Positions 1 to 10,329 of a DNA stretch of 64,000 nucleotides are shown here, piece after piece (position 1 is the stretch's first letter; every line of letters begins with the position of its first letter). Both the position numbers and the translations under genes were made by a program. The stretch lies in the NCBI GenBank assembly GCA_024704765.1, contig JAKMXF010000066.1, forward strand, positions 860,050 to 924,049. The letters run 5' to 3'. The DNA comes from Oopsacas minuta. Taxonomy: Eukaryota > Porifera > Hexactinellida > Lyssacinosida > Leucopsacidae. The notes under the pieces are model-generated. The model did not search any database. It was not told the DNA's origin and was given only the letters and a program-made list of their open reading frames with translations.

Positions 1-170
1 ATCAGCTGATTAGGTTCATGTATATCTAGACCTTTAGGTGCACGTAGTTCATTATTAGCTCCCCCATTCTTCCCTACAGCTATGACAGGCTGCTTCTTGA
101 GAGAGTAGTCCAGCTCCCATTCTTTCATCCCACCAGACATACGAGCATTCTTTGATTGTTGTTTTCCCAT
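1..170 (-). CDS. NHL-repeat protein, copy 1 (5' part only)
   Basis: This is the N-terminal part of a small single-exon NHL beta-propeller gene that runs off the left edge. The ATG is the complement of 168-170 and the protein begins [12 protein letters not shown], almost the same as the complete copies at 15183-16028 and 18270-19121. The MGxxxSK start fits an N-myristoylation signal. About 56 residues are visible, ending in the first propeller blade (EPNQL). Its upstream region carries the same promoter cassette as the other copies. Partner and function are unknown; NHL propellers usually bind protein or RNA. Whether the rest of this copy is intact cannot be seen here. Confidence 0.85.
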   Translation of the reverse strand, partial: MGKQQSKNARMSGGMKEWELDYSLKKQPVIAVGKNGGANNELRAPKGLDIHEPNQL

Positions 171-737
171 TTGTTTATTGGAGTTTAGTTTGTTAGAAAT
201 AATATTAACTAATACAGATTATATTTATACTTGTGTAACTTGAGAATACCAATTGACGTCAATGGTTGCTATGGTAATTAATTGTGTCTGTTACACAATT
301 AGCATATGTAAGCTTACTATCTCAACACCTGAATAAATATGATTAATCACTTGTTTACTACCTTTTTGAGTGAAGTTAATTTCTGTTGAGTATCCTGACT
401 ACTCTGAGCTTGATTTAGTAGAGCAATTACCTAGTGAATAATAATATAAACAACAACAAACACTCAAATTAGAAACAAACCTTGTCAACATCATTAAGTT
501 CAATTTGTTGTTCTGTCATCTCTCAAAATAAACAATACTAACAATAACAATTAGCTTAATATATAAGCATCAATGGTTGCTATAGTCTATCTCATGAAGA
601 TACATAAATATTAATAATATAACACCTTCACTAATTGTATTATAATATCTTAACAGCAAACATGAATAGATAAACACAAACAAGCTATGAATTAAAACAG
701 TCAACATATAGATTCATATCATGAAACTAATTCACAC
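171..737. other. Intergenic region between NHL copy 1 and the 3' end of striatin
   Basis: There is no convincing coding sequence here. The left third holds the 5' region of NHL copy 1 with its promoter cassette (about 222-280). The remainder is AT-rich, with short A/T runs and a partial second match to the X-box-like word at about 570-586. The striatin stop codon lies at 738-740. Confidence 0.7.
222..280 (-). promoter_or_regulatory. NHL-family promoter cassette, copy 1
   Basis: Read on the minus strand towards the ATG at 170, it holds an RFX/X-box-like word (TACCATAGCAACC), a full CRE (TTGACGTCAA), the word TTGGTATTCTCAAG, then a TATA-like TATAAATA at 229-222, about 52 nt before the ATG. The same order and spacing occur before copies 2 and 3. 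The names are by consensus match only. Confidence 0.7.
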
Positions 738-3700
738 CTAATCATTCCTCTTCATAAATATCTTACAGAGCGCATCAGCACCAGCTGAAGCAAAATAAGA
801 AAGTGTTGGATGGAATTTGGCGTCGAATATTCCTTGATCGAACTTATTCCAGTGGGTGGAGATCTCTTGTATACAAGATTTGGAGTGATAATCCCATAGA
901 CGGAGCGACCTATCGTGACCTATGATACCAAATAATAATATAAAAGGGTACGAAATTGTCCAATATAGGACTGAATTGGACCAGGAGACAACTATGGGTG
1001 TAATTATAACTATATTACCGCTAGTTAGTACGAATAGTCCTTGAGGATCAATATCCAGACCAGTCACTGCATCTTGATGTGCTATCATTGAATGGATTAC
1101 CTCTCCTAATGATAAACAAATAAACAAACAAACAAACAAACAAACAAACATATATACCCGTTTTGTAATCAAAGAAGTTTATTTGTTTATCTTCGTGTGC
1201 TGTTATGATTACAGGTGAAGTTGGATGGGAGACTACTCTGTTGATTTGAGTACCTTGAGTACCATCTGTATATATATAGAGAGAGGATATATGATTAATC
1301 ATAATTTAACACCTTTTTTGATATCATTAAACAATTAAAATATTTGTAAACTTGAGAATACCAATTGACATCAATGGTTGCTATGGTAATTATCAAGTTA
1401 TGCAATTCGTAATTATATTAATAACACCTTACCGTATGATTCATAGCTCTTAACATCAGTAACAAGCTTCTCAGTATTTATATCAAATACAGCTGTCCTT
1501 GCATTAGCATAGGAAACTGCTAGGAGATTAGTGTCAGTAGAGATTACACAGATTGAAGTGGGTTGGAAGTTTTCTATAAATAGTGAAGGAGATCCCGATT
1601 AATAGAGACACCGGTTGATCGGTCAGTTGTACAGATACAGAACCATACAAAGTGTTAAACTACACCGGTTAATCGGGTCAAATGGCCTCTGGTACAGAGG
1701 TTACTTTCAGTTTTACGAACACCTTAGTCCGGTCCCTGATAGTTTGGATAATCGGGGTTGCAATGTATTGTGTTTATCCTTGTCAGGGTGCCTTAAAAAT
1801 TTTAGACCCGTAAAAAGTGCCACACTAGAAAATGCTAGATGAACCCCTGCTCCCAATGGACCCCTGTCCGGATTATCATACCTCCATTTTCAGCTAGAAC
1901 AAATTCTGCTACATTGAATGGTTTCCATAGCTTGACTACGCCATCAGCTCCCGCAGATATCAAGAGGTCCTGTGTAGGATGTACTACTAGGTCCCATATA
2001 GCATTCTGATGTCCTACTGTTATCTCCTCTAACAGCTGAGGGTCGTATTCATCAAAAGGCGCCAAAGAAGTGTTGAGATTCCATGTACATATATTACCTA
2101 CATATTATATTGGTTACCATGGAGATATTACAAATATGTTACTCTACTAACCGTTAACATCTCCCGTATAGAACTTAGGGGTCAACTTGCTTATAGCTAG
2201 ACTAACTATTGGACATTCATGGGCTCTGAAAGTGTGAACTGGTTCCAGATCTAACACCCCAGGTTTCTTGGAAACATTCAAACCAGTTTTAGTATCAAAA
2301 TTCCATAGTTTCACAGTTGTGTCTTCACTCGCTGTTAAAAGAAAAGATTCTGAAGGATGAAATTCCAAAGTAGTCACAGAATCATAGTGGCTAAAAATAG
2401 AATTAATAAATTACTTAGTTACAAGTTTGGTATTATGGAATTATTCTAAACCTTTGTAAGCTATATCTCTGTTCCCACATCTTACGAGTTACATCTTCAA
2501 ATCCTGCCTATAACAAACAAACACGTGTATAATTATATATCTGTAACATGAATAATTTCTCACCTCCATGTCTAGATCTGCTTTTACTGATATCATTGCT
2601 AGAGGTCCGTATAGATCTTTGTCCTTAGCAGCATCTCCGAGACCTTGGAATGGCTGGAATGCTTCCTGTGAGTCTCTCTCATTACTGGATCCTTTCTCAC
2701 CCTCTGTGATACCAGAGGATATAACTGACTATAATAGTAACAAATTAATTAACAGTGTCAAATAGGTGTCAAGAGATATATATATATATACCCTCCAATC
2801 TGATAGGTTAACACATGTATCACCTTATTAGAGATAATATAATATATTAACACCTGTTGAGTTAATGTATCAGTGTCAAATACTGCTTCATCGTCCTGAA
2901 GCACTGTCTTCATATTATTCATCTCTTCTCTCGATGGTCCTAAAAATAGACCAATATTATAATCCCCTGTCCAATCACAAGGAGGTAGTCCTCCCAAGGT
3001 GTGAGGATAGATTTGACCCCTATACCCTGGGGGTGAGGTACAGGAGATCATTACTAACTATTTTTCTTTTGTTTTCTTGCTTCAGTATTTTTTCTCAGCT
3101 GATCTTTCATAGTTTCAATTTCACCTGGTAGGAGACCTTCACTCCATCTGTTCTCCTACACACACACACACACACATAATCTACTCAGTATACTATCTGT
3201 CCTGTGCTACTAACCTCAGCTGATTTGTCTTTAGTAGTACTCACTAATTAATGTATATTAATTAAGTTAAAAGAGGATAGCAGTCAATTCCTGTTATATC
3301 TAAGCTCAAGGGACTGTGATAATCATCTCGATATAAGCGGGTATTCCGGTATATCCGTGTTAGATATAACAGGAGTTGATTGTATGTAATTAACAGTTCT
3401 TACATTCTGTTTGTTGAGGTTGTGTATCAGGTCCGTAAGTGTTGAGGAAAGATTTCAATTTCTTAGTCTGTTTAGCTCTCTCGAAGGAAGCTTCATCTTC
3501 ATCATCAGCTGAGCTACCGTCATCATCCGAATTGGCGCTTTCCTACACATACCAAACATAAAATCAGGTTACTAGCGGGTGTAGCAAAATACCAACGAGG
3601 TAACCATGGAAACTGGGACATAACACGTCACAGAAGCACGTTAGAGGAGTTCGCGAATATATTCATGCACCATATAAATATATGAATGTATTTCTCACAC

Positions 3701-6454
3701 CTGTGTTGTTAAGAAGCTGAACTCTTCAAATGCTTTTGCTACATCTTGGTCTCCAGCGTGAGGAGGTGCTTCCTTTCCTAACGTATCTTCTGTGTGTCTA
3801 AAAATAGAACAAATATATGTAAATATTATGGTTCAGACACTTCGAATATAAATAATATGATATTTAATACTAAACATATATTGGCTACATACAAATAGAC
3901 TGGATACAGTTATTCATGGTTGTAGTGTGTCTACTACAATTCTCTACCATCTCCGCCACTTTTAACACCTCATAATCCCTTCCCATTCCTCCCACAATCT
4001 GTAATCCTAGAGGCATAGCTCTAGCAGATAGGCCAATTGGTATACTAACAGCTGGGAGTCCTGCTAAGCTGGGCACAACTAGGAACTGATCTAATTGGCT
4101 CGCGGTGACAGGTCCCATTTTATTGATATGGTCCCGTGTTGGTGCCTCTCCTGAAGCAGTGGGTGTGATAATGACATCACAACCTTTAGGATTAGTTTCA
4201 GTTCTGAATAGAGATGATATTTGACGTGACAATAAACCACGCATACGTGTAGCCTGTTCGAATATATGTTTACCTTTTGACGTAGACAAGTGTGTACCAA
4301 GGATTATCCGGTGCTTAACAATAGCCCCCAATGAATAGCTCCGTGTATCGCTTATAAACTCATCAGCTAGGTTATAACTAGAACTATTTACGCTCTTAGT
4401 TCCATAAACAAGTCCATTATATCTTGCCATATTAGATGCTACTTCTACAGCACATAATGTATTGTAGGTTGCTATTGAATATTCTATATGAGGAATCTGT
4501 ATATTATGGTGGATGACGTCATAATTTGATACTAGATCTTCCACCGCTTCCATAAACCGTAATTTCATACATTCTTCTATAGTATCATCGTTGCTAGGGA
4601 GATATATTCCTACACTGAGAGGCGTGTTGCTATGGTTACTCTCAGGAATGTTGATAGAGGTTGGATCGAGAGGATCTATCCCTTTCACAATTCTAAATAC
4701 TTTCGTAATGTCTTGAATATTTCTGGCTAGAATTCCAGGGCAATCCATCGAGCATACCAATGGTACAATTCCGTATCTACTCAGAGCTCCGTAGCTAGGT
4801 TTAAATCCTACTATCCCACAGTAAGCGGCTGGTAATCTCACGGATCCTGATGTGTCAGATCCAAGCGCTGAGTCAGATTGTCCAGTTAGGACTGCTACTG
4901 CTGAACCCCCGGATGACCCCCCTGGTACCCTGGGGTACCTGAGGGGGACATCTGTCTCCCCCTTAACTTCTCCCCAGGGGTTGTAACACGGTCCGAAATG
5001 GGAGTGGATATTAGCAACTCCCATAGCAAACTCATCCATATTACAGTGACCAATCAGATTGCCACCAGCTGCTAGAATACGCGCCACAACTGTAGATGTA
5101 TAAATAGGCTTAAAATCAGAGAGAAAAGCAGACGCGCATGTCATTGGTTGGTTCTTAACAGCGAAATTATCTTTGACTGAGAATACCATATGTTCTAAGG
5201 GTCTATTTATAGATGAGGGGCTGTATTCTGTTATAACGTCACTGGATTTGTATGCCCGTATGAATGCATTGAGATGACGTAATTTGTTTACTTGTAGGAA
5301 ATGTGTCATGTAGCTATTATTAATAAACAACAAATTAAGAGTAAACAACCATAATTATTTATCACCTAGCAACGCAAGGAATGTCATAAATCCATGGTTC
5401 GTATAATTCTACAAATATTTACTCACATAAATTCATTGGAATCATCATCATCTCCATCTAGTCCTGGTCTGCTGGGTCTGGGGGGTATGTCTGACGAATC
5501 ATCGAATGTAGTTACAGGATCCCCCAGGGGTACCTCACTGAGAATCACCTCACTTTCCTGTAAACAACAATAAATACAAAACAAATAAAAATATAAACAA
5601 ATACCTTGAAAGCATCATGTTCATTACTCTGATTTTCTTGAAGGAATACAACTTCTGTCTCCGATAAAGGCTCAGGATAACTTCTCACGTTCTTAACCTT
5701 AGCTCTAGCCTCCAGTACTCCCTCTGTATAACCCAGCTCCCTCAGGTACCTGTTGTGAAATGGAACTATAAGGTGTTTGTATCGATAAGTGTGTCATATA
5801 TAATACACATTCCTATCTCTATTATTGGAACTAACTGTCTAAGTACGTTCCTTCCTTCTGTTAGATTAGTGCTAGATGATATTATATCAGGTTCTAAACG
5901 ATTAAATAAATAGTTAAACGAACATCTAAACTATTAAATTAACAGTAACAACCTGATTCAAACTCTATTTTATTATCTGGGAGAATTAGATCAGTTCCGT
6001 GAACAAGTTTATGATTCTTTGATCTTTAAATATAAACAAAAGGTGTGAAAATATGTAACTTTATAATATGATGACTAACCTTTCTTGTTTCAGTGCAAAC
6101 TCCAGCATTTTAATTCTCCTAATTAGGTCTCTTTTCAAATTTTCATGTCCCTTCCTCTGTCCATTAAGGAATGCAATCTTTGACTAGAATAAACAAACAA
6201 ACAAAAGTAAACAGCCTGGAACTAATTTTTAATTGGAATTAACACTAAATAGTTAATTAGTTCCAATAACATACCTGTAACTCTACTTTCTCTAGCTCCC
6301 AGCTAGATCTCTCCCTCTCGAATCTTACCCATTCAGATTTTAGGAAATGCAGTACTCCAGGAATGTTGTATGAACTCTCTGACCCAGGGGGAGGAGGAGG
6401 AGCCTGTCCATTGAGGGATACCTGTACCCCTGCCATACCAACTGGTATATCCAT
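738..6454 (-). CDS. STRN: Striatin, STRIPAK scaffold (coiled coil + WD40), 19 exons
   Basis: Striatin-family scaffold of the STRIPAK kinase/phosphatase complex, cytoplasmic. I read exons 6454-6275, 6183-6080, 6023-5953, 5893-5836, 5749-5605, 5557-5427, 3797-3701, 3542-3404, 3243-3215, 3155-3059, 2939-2854, 2728-2564, 2507-2452, 2390-2152, 2097-1882, 1573-1433, 1265-1158, 1105-1019 and 919-738. They sum to 776 residues, close to human striatin (780). The N-terminus has the family block IPGVLHFLKSEWVRFERER and a coiled coil (RRIKMLEFALKQER), then LRQYLRELGY. The C-terminal half is a WD40 propeller ending in HPTLSYFASAGADALCKIF. Exon 9 is a 29-nt microexon. Intron 6 (5426-3798, 1,629 nt) contains the complete GatA gene on the same strand. 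An acceptor-like TAG lies 9 nt before the ATG. Assignment is firm; the border of exon 11 is the least certain. Confidence 0.93.
1350..1391. promoter_or_regulatory. Orphan copy of the NHL-family promoter cassette inside a striatin intron
   Basis: About 42 nt match the CRE/X-box part of the NHL promoters (CTTGAGAATACCAATTGACA then TCAATGGTTGCTATGGTAAT). It sits in the 167-nt striatin intron 1266-1432, with no NHL coding sequence beside it and no matching TATA part. The CRE core has one change (GACATC for GACGTC). It is either a remnant of a lost copy or a mobile piece of the cassette. Confidence 0.7.
1574..1881. repeat. Long striatin intron with repeat-like content
   Basis: This 308-nt intron is much longer than its neighbours. 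It contains two near-identical direct copies of a CACCGGTT(G/A)ATCGG word at about 1609-1625 and 1663-1680, and a related GATAATCGGGGTTG further on. This looks like a degenerate mobile-element remnant. The open frame across it (1615-1842) has no recognisable protein features and I do not treat it as a gene. Confidence 0.4.
3159..3176. repeat. (CA)n microsatellite
   Basis: A short dinucleotide run in the intron between striatin exons 9 and 10, close to the splice acceptor read on the minus strand. Confidence 0.8.
3281..3383. mobile_element. Short inverted-repeat element (pogo/Tigger-like MITE) in a striatin intron
   Basis: The ends are inverted copies: CAGTCAATTCCTGTTATATC on the left, and the reverse complement of CAATCAACTCCTGTTATATC on the right, about 21 of 23 bases matching. 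A second pair of words about ATATCCGTG/CGATATAAG lies inside. There is no coding sequence. The CAGT start and the ...GTTATA... body resemble terminal repeats of pogo/Tigger elements; the family name is inference. It fills most of intron 8 (3403-3244). Confidence 0.65.
3885..5309 (-). CDS. QRSL1: Mitochondrial glutamyl-tRNA(Gln) amidotransferase subunit A, nested in striatin
   Basis: Amidase-signature enzyme, the A subunit of GatCAB, which amidates Glu-tRNA(Gln) in mitochondria. It is a single exon. The Ser-cisSer-Lys triad context is visible: lysine in SVKDNF, the cis-serine in PGGSSGGSA, and the nucleophile region GSDTSGSVRLPAA. Further family blocks are GCDVIITPTASGEAP and GLPLGLQIVG-like MPLGLQIVGG near the end. 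The frame is open to an ATG at 5348 (487 residues). I prefer the ATG at 5309 (MTHFLQVNK, 474 residues): it follows an acceptor-like AATAG by 4 nt and the next residues fit the family start. The whole gene lies in striatin intron 6, same strand. Confidence 0.92.
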   Translation of the reverse strand: MTHFLQVNKLRHLNAFIRAYKSSDVITEYSPSSINRPLEHMVFSVKDNFAVKNQPMTCASAFLSDFKPIYTSTVVARILAAGGNLIGHCNMDEFAMGVANIHSHFGPCYNPWGEVKGETDVPLRYPRVPGGSSGGSAVAVLTGQSDSALGSDTSGSVRLPAAYCGIVGFKPSYGALSRYGIVPLVCSMDCPGILARNIQDITKVFRIVKGIDPLDPTSINIPESNHSNTPLSVGIYLPSNDDTIEECMKLRFMEAVEDLVSNYDVIHHNIQIPHIEYSIATYNTLCAVEVASNMARYNGLVYGTKSVNSSSYNLADEFISDTRSYSLGAIVKHRIILGTHLSTSKGKHIFEQATRMRGLLSRQISSLFRTETNPKGCDVIITPTASGEAPTRDHINKMGPVTASQLDQFLVVPSLAGLPAVSIPIGLSARAMPLGLQIVGGMGRDYEVLKVAEMVENCSRHTTTMNNCIQSICM

Positions 6455-6882
6455 ATAATAGCACTAATTAGTAAATAAATATACAGCTATAGTATACATG
6501 TATAATCCTTTACCATGGCAACCATGAAGTATGTTCCTTTGGAATTATGTTACTATGGCAACGAGTCTCTTTTATAACCAATAGTGTGTGCCTAGTTGAC
6601 TAATTGGTAACTATTCTATACGTAACAACCCTTCTGGACCCTTGGAATGCCCTGGGATTTACTTGATACCTTGGTGGTAATAAATTTATCAACTAAGCTC
6701 ACGGATATGCTCTTACTCAGGACGATTTTTGTATAGAAATTGGGGAAGATAGATATCAAAGAGTAGAACCTACTTGTAATTGGTATTTGTTATCTCTTCT
6801 GGAAGAATTCTTTAATTAAATTAGTTTCTATTATTTATCAAATTTGTTTCTATTCTTTTAATATTTATTATTTGTTATAGCT
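6455..6882. promoter_or_regulatory. Head-to-head promoter region, striatin / 878-residue gene
   Basis: These 428 nt separate two divergent start codons. They hold two X-box-like words, ACCATGGCAACC at 6512-6523 and GTTACTATGGCAAC at 6549-6562; the second is close to the palindromic RFX consensus. The rest is AT-rich with a TTTATT-rich stretch before 6883. The words are seen; a role as RFX sites is inferred. Confidence 0.5.
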
Positions 6883-9800
6883 ATGGATGATAGTATAGTT
6901 GATAAGTTGACAATCCTGAACAGGTAATTATTATTTATCTACGAATATAGTACGTGACTAATATCCGGTCGCCTCATTACTTGGAATTTGGTAAATAATG
7001 TCGATTTGTTTATTTTTAGGACTTTGAGTAACTTCGTTATAATTCTATCAAATCAAATTACTGAATATGAAAGATTCTACAAAACTGTTGAATTAATTTT
7101 GAAACAAACTGAATTATTACGTCACGACCCCGCATTCCTCAAGCTAGTATGCGTTACCAAGGAAGAATCTCAGACCCCAGCAACCGAAATCACCCCAAAG
7201 AATTTCATTATTTTTAATTTAGAAATTTTCAAAAAATTACTTGATAATTCCCTTCCTAGCAACGAGGATAATCTCAAGAATGTGGTACATTTGTTGATGT
7301 TTATATTTTCACTTGGTCCACCTCTACCACCAATAGACAGATACTTTGATTCAGGCGCCAAAGCTACCCTCTCTAACTACGATAATCTTATCAAGAATGT
7401 GAATAATCCTGTCCAGCTGTTCCAAACTGATGAATTTCTGAATCAGCTCTGCACTTACGTCACTGTTATTTATGAAAAAGCGGGCAATCCGATTGGAGCA
7501 GATGAATGTATGGATCTGGTTATACAGGTAGTTTAATTATCTCTATATTTTGACACCTAATTATTACTTATACCAGCTGTTCACAACCTTTTTCACCTGT
7601 GGACCCCCTGTTGTCCTCATGCACCCACGAGAGGTCCATATACTCCAGTTTAGAGACCGCTAACTTATACTAACGTCCAATTAATCTCTTTATTATCATC
7701 ATATAGACCTGTAAGCTGTGTAGAGGATATGACCCATTCATGCATAGTTTCGATACTCCTGTTGCTAACCTATTCAAGATACCTATTACATACATATCTA
7801 ACATTCCTATTGACAACTCCAGTAACCTAGAGCTTGTATTAAGACTGATAGCTGCTTGTCCATCCTTGTTTATTGACCTAGATGAAATACCTCAGCCAAA
7901 ACTAACCAAACTAATCAATATACTAAATATATCACATATAAATATACACATATGTTTAGCTGTGATGTCATGTGTTTACAGACTGTTTACTGTATCAGAA
8001 CTGACACTAGATGCTTGTCTGGATGATGACATGATATCTCCGCTAATGATAGAGTTTTCATTCCTGATTAGGCGCCATATTGAGGGCGGGGAAATGGAAG
8101 ATAAATTACTGAGAATGATATTTATGGTTTTAAAGTTAATGACGTCATGTGAAGAGTCTAAGATTATCCTATCCGGACAACAAATTATCGTTTTGGAATG
8201 TGTGAATGTAGTTAAGGAATGCAGAAATCAATCAGTTTTCGCATTAGGAATTCTAAATTCTATCTCGAGATATCTCTCAAGAGAGAATTTAGCATTGATT
8301 CTACGCGCCATCTCAGATTGTTTAAAACATGTTAATATGCAAAATGAATTCAGGAATTATTTCAATTCTGTCATTTTACAGCTGATATTGATACATGGAA
8401 TTTATGAGGATCTTGACAACGGCTTATCCCCAAAGGAATTCGTTGATATTTCATCTTGTGCTATACAGGAGTTGAATGATAAATCTGCTTTGAATCTCGG
8501 TTTGAAGACTTTTGGAATTTTATTTGAATTTCCAAAATTTTGCGAATTAATTTCTGATGATTTTATTGGCGCCTTAATCAAGCTATTTTTAGAATCTGTT
8601 AGACGGGAATCAGAGGATTTGATTGGTCATATTTCTCACTTATTCTGTGATTTAGTTCTTCAGGATTGTAGTAAGGGAGTTGTTCGTATTCTTGAAGTGT
8701 CAAAGTTTGTGCCTCAACTTGTTAAGGTCAGTTGTAACTCATCCATGGTATCTGACATCCTATGGACAGTTTCTGCCCCTTGGTCAGTCAGCTGTTTGTC
8801 CTATACTGTCATGTTTATCAAGTTTATTTATAGCTGATTCTCTCAGAAGAAAGACCAGAGTATTTAATCCATTCTATACGAATATTGAAGTCTGTTAATA
8901 AGAATGCTAGAGGGAGTATGAAATGTGAACAGATACAGTATATTAATCTATTTGATAAGCTATCAAGACTGACATTAACTTTTAAACAGGTACTACTACT
9001 TAACACCTCATAGTTCCAATTCAATTATTGTTACTCACATTCCATTTCACTATTTAGGAGGAGTCAGGGACAGCACACCTATTCGACATCCAATCAAATT
9101 CCATCTATATCCTCTGGTCGTTGAGTTGTGACTCCTCTTACTTTACAGATAAATTCCTACCACCCACTATCATAACTAACGTAATACAGTACTTTCGTAA
9201 TGAGATTAATAACATTGAAAATGCGTTAATGGATTCATATGGTTACAGAGCCTCTGTTCATATTCTCTGTAATATTGCTGTAACAGATAGAGTTAAGATG
9301 GATATTGCAGGTAGGTTAGAATACAGGGGAACTGTTACTTGATCCCCTCCCCATGGAACTGATAATTGTATCCGTTGTGGACACCATTCCTCTTAATATA
9401 CAATAGAACTCGGAGAAGTACGAACTGCCCGCGTTCTACACTCAAAAATTCTAATTATCTTCCATGAATCAGCTGTTATTTATTAACACCTCTCTCCCTA
9501 GCAACGGGTATACACACAGAACTATTAATGGTACTTCTACAGCTGTTAGAGATAGAGGAAGTACCATGGATGTTAATAGATATTACTCTAAGATTAATTG
9601 ATACTATAACAGCTGATGAGGTTTATAAAGCAGAACTAATTGAATTCGGACTTATAGAACCATTAGTTCACATACTTTTATTCCAGCCTAGCAACGAGTT
9701 ATTGTTCAGGGTCTTAGGTATGCTAAACAGCTGTACTGGTATATCAGAAGATTACAGACGTACCATGTGTACAGATCAGTTGCTAGGGATAATTATAGAG

Positions 9801-10329
9801 CTCCTGAAGAGTACCAAGGATGGAGGTGCATTTTGTGTGTGTTGTTGTTTACTAGCGAGTATGGCAGAGTCACAAACAGAAGCCAGGTGACGAATTCTTT
9901 AGAGACATACCCGTTGTTATGTAAATATCCATGATTGAGTTAACTCTCGTTTTATCCAACAAGGACATGTAGAATACCAGCTGATATCGAAGTATTAAAT
10001 TGTACAAATATGCTCTCAAACCTTCAGTACAGGTGTGAATATTTATTTGTTATAGGTTAATATCAAGCTATGACGTAATGACACACTTACTAACAGCTAC
10101 AGAGGATAAGGAACTAGTTAGTTCGTGTAGCCAGGTAGAGAGATGGAGTCTTAATCTTGTTGATAAAGTATTCCTTAATTGTATTAATACTCCTACTGAT
10201 ATGACGTCATTATTCCTTGGACATAGAACAGAGCTTAATCTCCTGAGAGAGGAACACTTCGTAGTTGACAGGTTGCTATTTATAGCACCAAATATATTTA
10301 ATATTATTGGGATTATTTTCCTAGAATGA
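6883..10329 (+). CDS. Unrecognised helical, armadillo-like protein of 878 residues
   Basis: I do not recognise the family. Seven exons: 6883-6923, 7020-7527, 7707-8726, 8834-8989, 9058-9310, 9502-9886 and 10056-10329, in frame and summing to 878 residues. The product is leucine-rich and almost entirely helical. Repeated hydrophobic-helix pairs resemble armadillo/HEAT repeats, for example in exon 6 (FGLIEPLVHILLFQPSNELL). There is no signal peptide, membrane segment or catalytic motif. An acceptor-like TATAG lies 2 nt before the ATG. The stop codon (10327-10329) overlaps the ATE1 start codon (10326-10328), which suggests shared transcription. The function is unknown; a scaffold role would be typical for such solenoids. 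Confidence 0.75.
10314..10329 (+). promoter_or_regulatory. Acceptor-like site and ATGA stop/start overlap before ATE1
   Basis: The last codons of the upstream gene read through a pyrimidine-rich stretch ending in TTTTCCTAG (AG at 10323-10324), one base before ATGA. It looks like a 3' splice site placed so that a spliced ATE1 mRNA would begin right at its ATG. Sequence match only. Confidence 0.5.

Noticed and set aside
1615-1842. 75-residue open frame in a striatin intron
   Set aside because: No family features, internal direct repeats, and it lies within a spliced intron. Treated as element debris.
10326-10329. Bacterial operon origin of the ATGA overlap (contamination or transfer)
   Set aside because: Both genes have several GT-AG introns, base composition like their neighbours, and ATE1 is of the animal type.
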